Assembly: GCA_018714165.1 (NCBI GenBank)
Contig: DVNU01000050.1
Coordinates: 1 to 55,620 of the forward strand
DNA length: 55,620 bases
Direction: 5' to 3'
Source: Candidatus Coproplasma excrementipullorum
Lineage (GTDB): Bacteria; Bacillota; Clostridia; Christensenellales; Borkfalkiaceae
The position numbers and the translations under genes are program-made. The notes beneath the pieces are model-generated. The model did not search any database. It was not told the origin of the DNA and saw nothing but the letters and a program-made list of their open reading frames with translations. Below, one piece after another: positions 14,882-22,871 of this stretch. Numbering within the stretch: the stretch's first letter is position 1; each line of letters opens with the position of its first letter.

Positions 14882-17533
14882 TTACTTGTTCTTTTTCTTT
14901 TCGATAGCCTTTTCGATGAGCTTCTGGATTTCGACGAGGGGAATGATTGCCAGCGCAACCGCGATGGATACAATCCACTCCACGGCCGAGAGCATGAAGT
15001 TGTTGTCGGCACCTTCGATGAATACCGTCTTTACGCCGGGCGTAAGTACTACGAACAGCGTGAGCGCCACGCCTACGAGTGCGGAGAGGTCAAGCGGCTT
15101 GTTGGAGAAGAAGTTCTTGTTGAGCACGCTGTTTCTCTGCGAGCGCAGGTTGAATGCGTGGAAGAGCTGTATGAAGCACAGCGATATGAACGCCATTGTC
15201 ATGGGCTCTGCGTGGTGTTGTACGCCGTCGGTCAGCACGTACTGACCCAGCAGGTACGAAAGCATTACCAGCGCAGTCTGCATTATGCCCTGAATGATTA
15301 TGTCCTTGCCCATCTGGCCGGCAAACAGCGAGGAATCGCTCTTTCTCGGCGGCATCTGCATAACGTCGCGTTCGGCCTTCTCGGTGCCCAGCGAGAGTGC
15401 GGGGAAGGAGTCGGTTACAAGGTTTACCCACAGTATCATTATGGGCGACAGGAATACCTGGGGCTGGCCGGAAATGAGGGATATCATTTCGACTATGAAC
15501 AGGCAGAGCACCTCTGCAATGTTGGCCGAAAGCAGGAACTGTATGGCCTTGGTGATGTTGGAGAATATCTTTCTGCCTTCTTCTACGGCGCCGACGATTG
15601 TTGCGAAGTTGTCGTCGGTGAGCACCATGTCCGCGGCTTCCTTGGAAACCTGCGTGCCCGTGATGCCCATGCCTATGCCTATGTCGGCCTCCTTTATCGA
15701 AGGCGCGTCGTTTACGCCGTCGCCCGTCATAGCCGTAACCTTGCCGTTTGCGCGGAAGGCCTTGACTATTCTCACCTTGTTTTCGGGGGACACGCGCGCG
15801 AATACGGAGAACTTTTCGATGTTTTCATACAGGTATTCGTCGCTCATCTTGTCGAGCTCTGCGCCCGTCGCCGTCAGATCGCCGTCGCGCAGGATGTCAA
15901 GCTCGCGCGCGATTGCGCAGGCGGTTTCCATATGGTCGCCCGTAATCATCAGTGCCTTTATGCCTGCCGTGCGGCACTCTGCAACGGCCGCCTTTACTTC
16001 GGGGCGGGGAGGGTCTATCATGCCCATCAGGCCTACGAAAATCATGCCCTCTTCGGACACGTCGTCGCCCTCTTTATATGCCGCCGCAAGCACGCGCAGC
16101 GCGCGCTGTGCCATGCCGCGGTTGGCGTTGGCAATGGCCTCTCTGTCGGCGTCGGTAATGGGCATAACGCCCTTGTTTGTCAGTATGTGTGTGCAGCGCG
16201 CAATCAGCATATCGGGCGCGCCCTTGGTGTAGCTGTAGGTGTTGCCGCCGTTGGTGTGTACGGTGGTCATCAGCTTGCGGCCCGAATCGAAGGGCTTTTC
16301 ATTTACGCGGGGATAGTCGGCCGTCAATGCCGCATAGTCGCCGCCCTGGTTGATGAAGTAATCTACAAGCGCCGTCTCCGTGGGGTCGCCCTGAAGTCCG
16401 CTCTTGGTGGCCACGGTGTCGTTGCACAGCGCCATTATGCGCTTTAAAAGCTCGTCCTCGCCGGAGGGGCAGTAGCCGTCCTTTACGGTCATCTTGTTTA
16501 AGGTCAGCGTGCCCGTCTTGTCCGAGCAGATTATCTCGCAGCAACCGAGAGTTTCAACAGAGGGCAGGTTCTTTACGATTGCGTTGCGCTTGGACATCTT
16601 CTGCACGCCCATTGCAAGCACTATGGTAACGACTGCGGGCAGACCTTCGGGAATTGCCGCAACGGCTATGGCTACGGCGGTCATGAAGGCGTCCATAAAT
16701 ACGTCTACGTTGATGCCCGTGGATATGTGCGCGCATATATTTACAATAAATATTACTATTGCAATGCCGAGGACAAGGAAGGAGAGTATCTTCGCCGTCT
16801 TGGCCAGCTGCTTGTTGAGGGGGGAGGGATCTTCCTGAACCTCGGTAAGCATCTGCGCTATCTTGCCCATCTCGGTCGCCATTCCCGTGGCTACAACCAC
16901 GCCGCGGCCGCGGCCGTAAGTCACCGTGCTGCCCGAAAAAGCCGTGTTGTGTCTGTCGCCCAGGGGCGCCTTTTCGTCGACAATCGCGTTGCAGTCCTTT
17001 TCAACGGGCACCGATTCGCCCGTCAGCGCGGCTTCCTCTATCTTTAAAGAGGCCGACTGTATCAGGCGCATGTCCGCAGGCACAACGTCGCCCGCTTCAA
17101 GAATTACCATGTCGCCGACTACCAGCTCTTCAGAGGGGATAACCACCTGTTCGCCGTCGCGTATGGCCTTTACAAAGGGTTTGTTCTTTGCTTTCAGTGC
17201 CTCAAGCGCGTTTTCCGCCTTGTTCTCCTGAACAAAGCCTATAATTGCGTTGATGACTACGATGAGAAGGATTACGCCGCTGTCGATAAGTTCGATCCAT
17301 TCGGTCTGAACGATGGCGAGCACTGCGGAAACTACGGCCGCGGCCAGCAGAACGATGATCATCGGGTCGGTGAACTGACCCAAAAACTTTAAGATTGCGG
17401 GCTTTTTCTTGGCTTCGGCCAGCGCGTTTCTGCCGTTTTCGGCAAGGCGCTTGCCCGCTTCGGCCGTCGAAAGACCCTTCTCCGAAGAGCCTATCGCCTG
17501 ATAGGTCTCTTCAATGCTCTTGTTGTGAAACAT
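14882..17533 (-). CDS. P-type cation-translocating ATPase (Ca2+/Mn2+ type)
   Basis: An 883-residue P2A-type ATPase with an N-terminal cation-ATPase domain, about ten membrane helices, PEGLPAVVTIVLA in helix 4, the phosphorylation site DKTGTLT at Asp338 and the hinge TGDGVNDAPSIKEADIG. The PEGLP motif and length place it with bacterial Ca2+ or Mn2+ exporters. The ORF is open to 17632, but AAGGAG before the ATG at 17533 fixes the start. The leader carries a yybP-ykoY riboswitch, which senses Mn2+, as for YoaB of Lactococcus, so Mn2+ export is the favoured role. Confidence 0.95.
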   Translation of the reverse strand: MFHNKSIEETYQAIGSSEKGLSTAEAGKRLAENGRNALAEAKKKPAILKFLGQFTDPMIIVLLAAAVVSAVLAIVQTEWIELIDSGVILLIVVINAIIGFVQENKAENALEALKAKNKPFVKAIRDGEQVVIPSEELVVGDMVILEAGDVVPADMRLIQSASLKIEEAALTGESVPVEKDCNAIVDEKAPLGDRHNTAFSGSTVTYGRGRGVVVATGMATEMGKIAQMLTEVQEDPSPLNKQLAKTAKILSFLVLGIAIVIFIVNICAHISTGINVDVFMDAFMTAVAIAVAAIPEGLPAVVTIVLAMGVQKMSKRNAIVKNLPSVETLGCCEIICSDKTGTLTLNKMTVKDGYCPSGEDELLKRIMALCNDTVATKSGLQGDPTETALVDYFINQGGDYAALTADYPRVNEKPFDSGRKLMTTVHTNGGNTYSYTKGAPDMLIARCTHILTNKGVMPITDADREAIANANRGMAQRALRVLAAAYKEGDDVSEEGMIFVGLMGMIDPPRPEVKAAVAECRTAGIKALMITGDHMETACAIARELDILRDGDLTATGAELDKMSDEYLYENIEKFSVFARVSPENKVRIVKAFRANGKVTAMTGDGVNDAPSIKEADIGIGMGITGTQVSKEAADMVLTDDNFATIVGAVEEGRKIFSNITKAIQFLLSANIAEVLCLFIVEMISLISGQPQVFLSPIMILWVNLVTDSFPALSLGTEKAERDVMQMPPRKSDSSLFAGQMGKDIIIQGIMQTALVMLSYLLGQYVLTDGVQHHAEPMTMAFISLCFIQLFHAFNLRSQRNSVLNKNFFSNKPLDLSALVGVALTLFVVLTPGVKTVFIEGADNNFMLSAVEWIVSIAVALAIIPLVEIQKLIEKAIEKKKNK

Positions 17534-17715
17534 TTCACTCTCCTTAAATATTATTTTCGCCCTCCCAAAGAATGGGTATGGGTTTTTATACTGGATAACG
17601 CGGCCGCGCCGCGCGTGCCTTCGGCGCATCAATTTATCGTTCGCAGGCGCATATTATCGGGTCAATTGCACAAATCCTATGTTATTATGTGCAAAATAAC
17701 TGGCAAAAAAAGTAC

Positions 17716-17772
17716 AAAAAAAGACTTCAAGCACGGCGATGTTGTTCAGTCACGGCAATGCTAAAAGTCTTG
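17716..17772 (-). terminator. Riboswitch-controlled terminator (expression platform)
   Basis: On the minus strand AAGACTT..AGCA pairs with TGCT..AAGTCTT and runs into TTTTTTT. The left arm shares CTTTT with the closing helix of the riboswitch aptamer, so ligand-stabilised aptamer and terminator exclude each other. This predicts read-through when Mn2+ is bound. Confidence 0.85.
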
Positions 17773-17850
17773 TTACCGAAGTGCGGTGGCGCAACCGGGA
17801 CATACGCCCGTGATTGTCGGCTGCGCGCTTATAACTACTCCCTTTTAAGT
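17761..17850 (-). ncRNA. yybP-ykoY (manganese) riboswitch aptamer
   Basis: The minus-strand leader of the P-type ATPase has the family hallmarks: AAAAGGGAGTAG at the 5' side, a middle stem region with CGGGCGTATGTCCCGG, and AACAAGACTTTT at the 3' side. AAAAG pairs with CTTTT as P1. Known members of this family control Mn2+ exporters and P-type ATPases. It is followed by a terminator that overlaps P1. The call rests on motif recognition; a covariance search was not possible. Confidence 0.85.
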
Positions 17851-17873
17851 ATGTTTAAGTTTGATATGCCAAT

Positions 17874-17902
17874 ATATTAGCATACAACTGCTGTAATGTC
17901 AA
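17874..17902 (-). promoter_or_regulatory. Promoter of the riboswitch-ATPase transcript
   Basis: Minus strand TTGACA (17897-17902), 17-base spacer ending in TATGC, TAATAT (17874-17879). It starts transcription just upstream of the aptamer. Confidence 0.85.
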
Positions 17903-17929
17903 ATATTTTTGGTAAATTATTGTAAAAAG

Positions 17930-17976
17930 CGGCGCGGGCGGTACGGGATTGATACCGCACCGCCCGCGCCTCCGAC
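17930..17976 (-). terminator. Orphan minus-strand terminator
   Basis: A stem of about 16 bp (GGCGCGGGCGGTGCGG with its complement) followed on the minus strand by CTTTTT. No minus-strand gene lies to its right; the next gene is kdgA on the plus strand. It may end an unseen small RNA or antisense transcript from the kdgA promoter region, or insulate the riboswitch promoter. Confidence 0.6.
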
Positions 17977-18017
17977 AATTATATCCGAATTTTCTATAAA
18001 TTAATCCGTTTTGTATA

Positions 18018-18046
18018 TAGACTTGCAGGCAATTATTATATATAAT
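18018..18046 (+). promoter_or_regulatory. Promoter of the uronate operon (kdgA)
   Basis: TAGACT (18018-18023), 17-base spacer, TATAAT (18041-18046), followed by a 50-base leader with a small GCGCCCA-TGGGC hairpin and the GTGAGG ribosome site. The -35 box is imperfect, so an activator is possible. Confidence 0.6.
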
Positions 18047-18096
18047 AATAACGCACAACAACAGTGCGCCCATCTGGGCAAATAAGTGAGGTTAAT

Positions 18097-19080
18097 ATGA
18101 CAATCAAAGAAAAAATGGACGCCATCGTAGAGCAGTTCAGCTGTGTGGGCATCGTGCCCGTAATCAAGCTGGACAAGGTTGAAAACGCTGAAAAGCTCGC
18201 CAAAGCCCTGCGCGACGGCGGCATCAACTGTGCTGAAGTCACCTTCCGTGCCAAGGGTGCGGACGAGGTCATCTCCCGCATGGTAAAGGCCTATCCCGAC
18301 ATGTTTGTCGGCGCGGGCACCGTACTCACCTGCGAGCAGGCAGACGCGGCGTATGCCGCGGGCGCTAAATTCTGCGTCGCCCCCGGTCTCAATCCCAAGG
18401 TGGTAAAGCACTGCCTGGATAAGGGCATACCCTTTGCTCCCGGTCTCTCCTCGGCCAGCGAAATAGAGCAGGCCATAGAGCTGGGGCTTGATTTTGTAAA
18501 GTTCTTCCCCGCAGAGCAGGCGGGCGGCCTGCCCTACATAAAGTCTGTGTGCGGCCCCTACACGTCAATGCGCTTCATGCCCACGGGCGGCATCACTGCG
18601 GACAACCTCAATTCCTACCTTGCATACGAAAAGATAGTATGCTGCGGCGGCAGCTGGATAGTTCCCGCAAAGCTCCTCGACGCCGAGGACTGGGACGGCA
18701 TAACGGCGCTCTGCCGCGAGGCTGTGGACAAGATGCTCGGCTTCCAGATGGTTCACGTGGGAATCAACTGCGCCAACCCCGAAGAGGCGGAGGGCGTGGC
18801 CGATATGTTCGATAACGCCTTCGGCTTCACAAAGAAGGTGGGCAACAGCTCGGTGTTCGCCTCAACGTATGTCGAGTGCATGAAAAAGCCCTTCAAGGGC
18901 AGGATGGGCCACATCGCCGTCGCCACCAACTCTGTAAAGAGGGCAATGTACCAGCTCAAGATGCGCGGCTTCACCGTCGACGAGGAATCCATAAAGTACG
19001 ACGCCAAGGGCAACACCACGGTGGCGTATCTGAAGGACGACTTCGGCGGCTTTGCAGTACACCTTGTGCTGAAAAAGTAA
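18097..19080 (+). CDS. KDPG aldolase with C-terminal VOC-like domain
   Basis: A 327-residue protein. Residues 1-215 are a class I KDPG/KHG aldolase (Eda), cleaving 2-keto-3-deoxy-6-phosphogluconate to pyruvate and glyceraldehyde 3-phosphate. The Glu of NCAEVTFRA, the Schiff-base Lys135 in FVKFFPAE and FMPTGGI are present. Residues 218-327 (MVHVGINCANPEEA..VHLVLKK) resemble one vicinal-oxygen-chelate (glyoxalase-fold) module and are absent from classic Eda of about 210 residues. The start at 18097 has a GTGAGG site; the upstream ATG at 18064 does not. It is first in the uronate operon. Confidence 0.9.
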   Translation: MTIKEKMDAIVEQFSCVGIVPVIKLDKVENAEKLAKALRDGGINCAEVTFRAKGADEVISRMVKAYPDMFVGAGTVLTCEQADAAYAAGAKFCVAPGLNPKVVKHCLDKGIPFAPGLSSASEIEQAIELGLDFVKFFPAEQAGGLPYIKSVCGPYTSMRFMPTGGITADNLNSYLAYEKIVCCGGSWIVPAKLLDAEDWDGITALCREAVDKMLGFQMVHVGINCANPEEAEGVADMFDNAFGFTKKVGNSSVFASTYVECMKKPFKGRMGHIAVATNSVKRAMYQLKMRGFTVDEESIKYDAKGNTTVAYLKDDFGGFAVHLVLKK

Positions 19081-19310
19081 GCGCAAGGCAGTGAAATGCC
19101 CCTTAAGCCCGATTGTAAAGGGCGTGCATTATCATAGGGGCGTGAAATGCGCATTTTCAACGCGCGTTGAGGTAAGAGATTATTATTTAAAATAATTTGT
19201 TCCGCAACGCACAGCGCAGCTGTGTATTTCACGCAGTCGCAGACTGTATTTCACGCGCCGAAGGCGTATTTCACGCAAACGCAGTTTGCATTTCACGGGC
19301 TATATTACAA
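19081..19310 (+). repeat. Hairpin array with TATTTCACG linkers, copy 1
   Basis: Four ordered units from 19210: CACAGC-gca-GCTGTG, CAGTC-gca-GACTG, CGCC-gaa-GGCG and CAAAC-gca-GTTTG. Each is followed by TATTTCACG (CATTTCACG in the last). The left part of the gap has GTGAAATG units in opposite orientation. The units have different stems but the same tri-loop and linker. It lies between kdgA and kdgK; a GGAG site follows for kdgK. Confidence 0.85.
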
Positions 19311-19354
19311 AGAAAACGGATATAAAAAATATTTAATTAAATGGAGACTATATA

Positions 19355-20386
19355 ATGAAAAAGATCGTAACCATGGGCGAGATCATGCTCCGCCTTTCCA
19401 CCCCCAACAACGAAAAGTTCATCCAGGCCGACGAGTTCGACATCAACTACGGCGGCGGCGAGGCCAACGTTGCAGTTTCCTGCGCCAACTACGGCCACAA
19501 GGCTGAATTCGTGACCGCCCTTCCCGAAAACGAACTGGGCGACTGCGCGATCGCCGCTCTCCGCAAGTACGGCGTTGAAACCGACCACATCGCACGCTGC
19601 GGCGAAAGACTGGGCATCTACTACCTTGAAACGGGTTCGTCCATGCGCCCCTCCAAGGTCGTATATGACAGAGCTCATTCATCCATAACCACGGCCACCG
19701 CCAAGGATTTCGACTTCGACGCAATCTTCGAGGGCGCCGACTGGTTCCACTTCACTGGCATCACCCCCGCCGTATCGGACAGCGCCGCCGTCCTCACCGA
19801 GGAGGCTTTAAAGGCCGCTAAAAAGCACGGCGTAACCGTCTCCGTCGACCTCAACTTCCGCAAAAAGCTGTGGTCGTCCGAAAAGGCACAGAAGGTCATG
19901 ACCGGCCTTATGAAGTACGTAGACGTCTGCATCGGCAACGAAGAGGACGCTGAACTCGTCCTCGGCTTCAAGCCCGGCAAGACGGACGTAACGAGCGGCG
20001 AGCTTGAGCTTGCAGGCTACAAGTCCATCTTCGAGCAGATGGTTGCAAAGTTTAACTTCAAGTATGCCATCTCTTCCCTCCGCGTATCCCACTCCGCATC
20101 GGATAACGGCTGGTCGGCATGCATCTATTCGGCGGAGACCAAGGAATTCTACCACTCCAAGACCTATTCCATCCATCCCATCGTAGACCGCGTCGGCGGC
20201 GGCGACTCGTTCGCGGGCGGCGTCATCACCGGCTTCCTCGACGGCAAGGATTTCAAGTCTGCGCTTGAATTCGGCGTTGCGGCTTCCGCGCTCAAGCACA
20301 CCATCCCCGGCGACTTCAACCTCGTCTCCCGCAAGGAAGTTGAGGCTCTCGCAGGCGGCGACGGTTCGGGCCGCGTTCAGAGATAA
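19355..20386 (+). CDS. kdgK: 2-keto-3-deoxygluconate kinase
   Basis: A 343-residue PfkB/ribokinase-family sugar kinase phosphorylating KDG at O6 with ATP. The N-terminal GEIMLRLS and YGGGEANVAV motifs and the C-terminal anion-hole signature VGGGDSFAGG with catalytic Asp284 are present. The start MKKIVTMGEIML and GGAG site are clear. It overlaps the next gene by one base (TAATG), implying coupled translation. The position between kdgA and the uronate genes supports KDG as substrate. Confidence 0.92.
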   Translation: MKKIVTMGEIMLRLSTPNNEKFIQADEFDINYGGGEANVAVSCANYGHKAEFVTALPENELGDCAIAALRKYGVETDHIARCGERLGIYYLETGSSMRPSKVVYDRAHSSITTATAKDFDFDAIFEGADWFHFTGITPAVSDSAAVLTEEALKAAKKHGVTVSVDLNFRKKLWSSEKAQKVMTGLMKYVDVCIGNEEDAELVLGFKPGKTDVTSGELELAGYKSIFEQMVAKFNFKYAISSLRVSHSASDNGWSACIYSAETKEFYHSKTYSIHPIVDRVGGGDSFAGGVITGFLDGKDFKSALEFGVAASALKHTIPGDFNLVSRKEVEALAGGDGSGRVQR

Positions 20387-21225
20387 TGAAGATAGCATTT
20401 CGCACGCACGACCTCGGCGAAAAGGGCATTGACGGCCTGATATACCGCCTCCAACAGTATAAAATAGAGGCCGTTCAGCTCGTCGTCTATAAATTTATGG
20501 ACGGCATAAAGCAGAAGCCGGGCAGTTTATCGCCCGAAATGGCGGAATATATCGGCAAGGCCTTAAAGGGGGCGGGCGTCTCCGTCCCCCTGATAGGTGC
20601 CTACTTCAACCCCGTTCACTCCGATAAGCATAAGGTGGCCGACTGCAAGCAAACTTTCAAGGAGTATCTGCAGTACGCCAAGGTGCTTGGTTCAAACATA
20701 GTAGGCAGCGAAACTGGCTCCTTCAACGACGACAAATGGACGTACAACCCTCTCAACCGCACGGAAGAGGCCCTTCAGACGGTCATTGAAACATTCACCG
20801 AACTTGCCGACTACGCGGCCGAACAGGGAGCGTATATAGGAATGGAGGGCGCCGCGGGGCACTGCTGTTACTGCGTAAAGCAGTTGAAGCGCGCCATAGA
20901 CGGCGTCAACCGCCCCAACGTCAAGGTCATATTCGATCTTTACAACTACCTCGATATGTCCAACTATGATAAGTATATGGACATTCTCGATGAAGGCCTT
21001 GCAACCTTCGCAGGTAGAATAGTCGTGTTCCACATGAAGGACTTCGTCATAGAGGACGGCAAAGTAAAGCAGGTCGCGCCCGGCAAGGGCAACTTCGACT
21101 ATCCCGCCATACTCAAAAAGATAAAGGCCTACGATAAGGACGCCGTGCTGGTGCTTGAAGGCACCACGGGCGAGGATATTGGGCCTTCGATTGAGTTTGT
21201 AAAAAACACATGGGCGCAAGCATAA
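20386..21225 (+). CDS. TIM-barrel sugar isomerase/epimerase of unknown substrate
   Basis: A 279-residue xylose-isomerase-like TIM-barrel protein (AP endonuclease family 2 superfamily). The typical metal ligands are visible in GSETG, FDLYN, FHMKD and VLEGTTG. The start codon shares its A with the kdgK stop, so the two are made together. No step of the standard galacturonate or unsaturated uronate route needs it, so its substrate is open; an epimerase feeding another uronate or aldonate into KDG is a reasonable guess. No signal peptide is seen. Confidence 0.8.
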   Translation: MKIAFRTHDLGEKGIDGLIYRLQQYKIEAVQLVVYKFMDGIKQKPGSLSPEMAEYIGKALKGAGVSVPLIGAYFNPVHSDKHKVADCKQTFKEYLQYAKVLGSNIVGSETGSFNDDKWTYNPLNRTEEALQTVIETFTELADYAAEQGAYIGMEGAAGHCCYCVKQLKRAIDGVNRPNVKVIFDLYNYLDMSNYDKYMDILDEGLATFAGRIVVFHMKDFVIEDGKVKQVAPGKGNFDYPAILKKIKAYDKDAVLVLEGTTGEDIGPSIEFVKNTWAQA

Positions 21226-21515
21226 TGCGGGCGGTGCCCGCGTGAAATGCGCGGCTATGCCGTGCGTGAAATGAAAACGGCGAGCCATTTTCGTGAAATG
21301 CCGCCTCAACTCCTCTTTTCAATTGAGTTTATCAAAGGCGGCGTGAAATGCAACCTTGTGGTTGCGTTTAGGTGAGCATCTTTGCGCCCTTGGCGCATAA
21401 TTTACGCCACAACGCACAGCGCAGCTGTGTATTTCACGCAGTCGCAGACTGTATTTCACACGCCGAAGGCGTATTTCGCGCAAACGCAGTTTGAATTTCA
21501 CCAGATATTAGCGGC
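21226..21515. repeat. Hairpin array with GTGAAATG/CATTTCAC linkers, copy 2
   Basis: The left half has GCGGGC-GCCCGC, GCGG-GCCG and AAACGG units each followed by GTGAAATG, then a large GCCGCC..GGCGGC unit enclosing CTCAA..TTGAG, and GCAACC-GGTTGC. The right half (21415-21501) repeats the same four hairpins seen at 19210, in the same order, followed by ATTTCAC-type linkers with a few base changes. The array as a whole is an inverted arrangement. It fills the gap between the isomerase gene and kduI. Confidence 0.85.
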
Positions 21516-21540
21516 GTAAGCCGCACAGGAGATTTTAACA

Positions 21541-22410
21541 ATGAAATTCGACGTCAGGTATGCAAATCATCCCGATGATTCAAAACATTACGACACTACA
21601 GAGCTTCGCAAAAAGTACTTAATTGAAAAGCTTTTCGAAGCTGACGACATTTTACTCACCTATTCCCATCAGGACAGAATTATCGCGGGCGGCGCTATGC
21701 CCGTAAACAAAGCTCTGTCCCTCGGCACCTTCAAGGAGCTTGCAACCAACTACTTCCTTGAGCGCCGCGAGATGGGCGTCATCAATATCGGCGGCGCGGG
21801 CGTCATCGAGCTCGACGGTAAAAAGTACGATATAGGCTTTAAGGAGGGCATCTACATCGGCAAGGGCACTAAGGAAGTAACCTTCTCCTCAGTCGATAAA
21901 AATAATCCCGCAAAGTTCTACATCAACTCCAGCCCCGCGCACAAGGAATATCCCACAGTTAAAATCGTAAAGCCTGTAGAGGGCAAGGAACCTCCCGCAG
22001 GCACAAGATACTGCATCCAGCGCCACCTCGGCACGGTTGAGGGCATGAACAAGCGCACTATCAACCAGTTCATTATCGGCGGTGTATGCGAGAGCTGCCA
22101 GCTTTCGATGGGCATGACCGAACTTGAAGTCGGCTCCTCGTGGAACACCCTGCCTTCGCACACCCACGAGAGGAGAATGGAGGTATATATGTACTTCGAG
22201 CTCCCCGCCGACCAGACCGTGTTCCACCTCATGGGCACCCCGCAGGAGACGCGCCACATCGTTATGCACAACGAGCAGGCCGTAATCTCTCCTTCGTGGT
22301 CGATTCACACCGGCGTGGGCACTATGAATTACACCTTCATCTGGGATATGTGCGGCGAAAACCAGACCTACGACGATATGGATAATATTGCAACGCAGGA
22401 CTTGCGTTAA
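21541..22410 (+). CDS. kduI: 5-dehydro-4-deoxy-D-glucuronate isomerase
   Basis: A 289-residue cupin-type zinc isomerase converting 5-keto-4-deoxyuronate to 2,5-diketo-3-deoxygluconate, which KduD then reduces. The metal site [10 protein letters not shown] (His-x-His-x4-Glu) and the later histidine region (SPSWSIHTG) match the family, as does the N-terminal VRYANHPDD. The start has an AGGAG site. It takes the unsaturated uronates released by the GH105 enzyme encoded 19 kb downstream. Confidence 0.95.
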   Translation: MKFDVRYANHPDDSKHYDTTELRKKYLIEKLFEADDILLTYSHQDRIIAGGAMPVNKALSLGTFKELATNYFLERREMGVINIGGAGVIELDGKKYDIGFKEGIYIGKGTKEVTFSSVDKNNPAKFYINSSPAHKEYPTVKIVKPVEGKEPPAGTRYCIQRHLGTVEGMNKRTINQFIIGGVCESCQLSMGMTELEVGSSWNTLPSHTHERRMEVYMYFELPADQTVFHLMGTPQETRHIVMHNEQAVISPSWSIHTGVGTMNYTFIWDMCGENQTYDDMDNIATQDLR

Positions 22411-22423
22411 GCAAGTTGCGTTG

Positions 22424-22640
22424 AGTGAAATGCGGGCTCTGCCCGCGTGAAATACGCTTTGGCGTGTGAAATACAGTCTGCGACTGCGTGAAATACACAG
22501 CTGTGCTTGTGCGTTGTGGCAAAAATTATTATAAATATAAGTGTTTACCATAACGCAACATTTTATGTTGCATTTCACGCGCCGTAGGGGTATTTCACGC
22601 AAACGAAGTTTGCATTTCACCCATTGCTGGCAATGCAACC
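22424..22640 (-). repeat. Hairpin array, inverted copy 3
   Basis: From 22447 the plus strand reads GTGAAATAC-GCTTTGGC-GTGTGAAATAC-AGTCTGCGACT-GCGTGAAATAC-ACAGCTGTG. This is the reverse complement of the units at 19210 and 21415, so this copy is inverted. To the right GCAACATTTTATGTTGC-ATTTCACG, CGCC-type and CAAAC-GTTTG units follow in the other orientation. It lies directly downstream of kduI. Confidence 0.85.
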
Positions 22641-22668
22641 AAGACTTTCGTGAAACTCTAAAATAAAT

Positions 22669-22846
22669 AACGTCGCAAGGCGAATTCATTTCGCCGCAAG
22701 CGGCCCCAATTTGTTGCGCAAGCAACCTCAGCGAGGGGAATTTGCGCGATTATATAATACGAGTGCCCTTCGGCATCGCGCAAAGGGGAGCAGGGCTCCC
22801 CGAATCACGAAAAATTGTTGCGCGTCGCCAGCGCACAATTTTTGTG
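22669..22846 (-). repeat. Composite multi-hairpin element A, copy 2
   Basis: Parts in order on the plus strand: AACGTCGCAA with GGCGAATTCATTTCGCC, a GCGCAAGC segment, GCGCGATTATATAAT, GGGGAGC-GGCTCCCC, and the closing hairpin CACGAAAAATTGT..ACAATTTTTGTG around GCGTCGCCAGCGC (22807-22846). It ends 25 bases before the start of the MsmX-like gene. With array copy 3 it explains the whole 460-base gap. Confidence 0.7.
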
Positions 22847-22871
22847 AAAAATTATTAAGGGGAAATAAAAA

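Noticed and set aside
14843-16447. 534-residue plus-strand ORF opposite the P-type ATPase
   Set aside because: It is antisense to a well-conserved gene, His/Arg/Tyr-rich and without motifs; a shadow of GC-rich codon bias.
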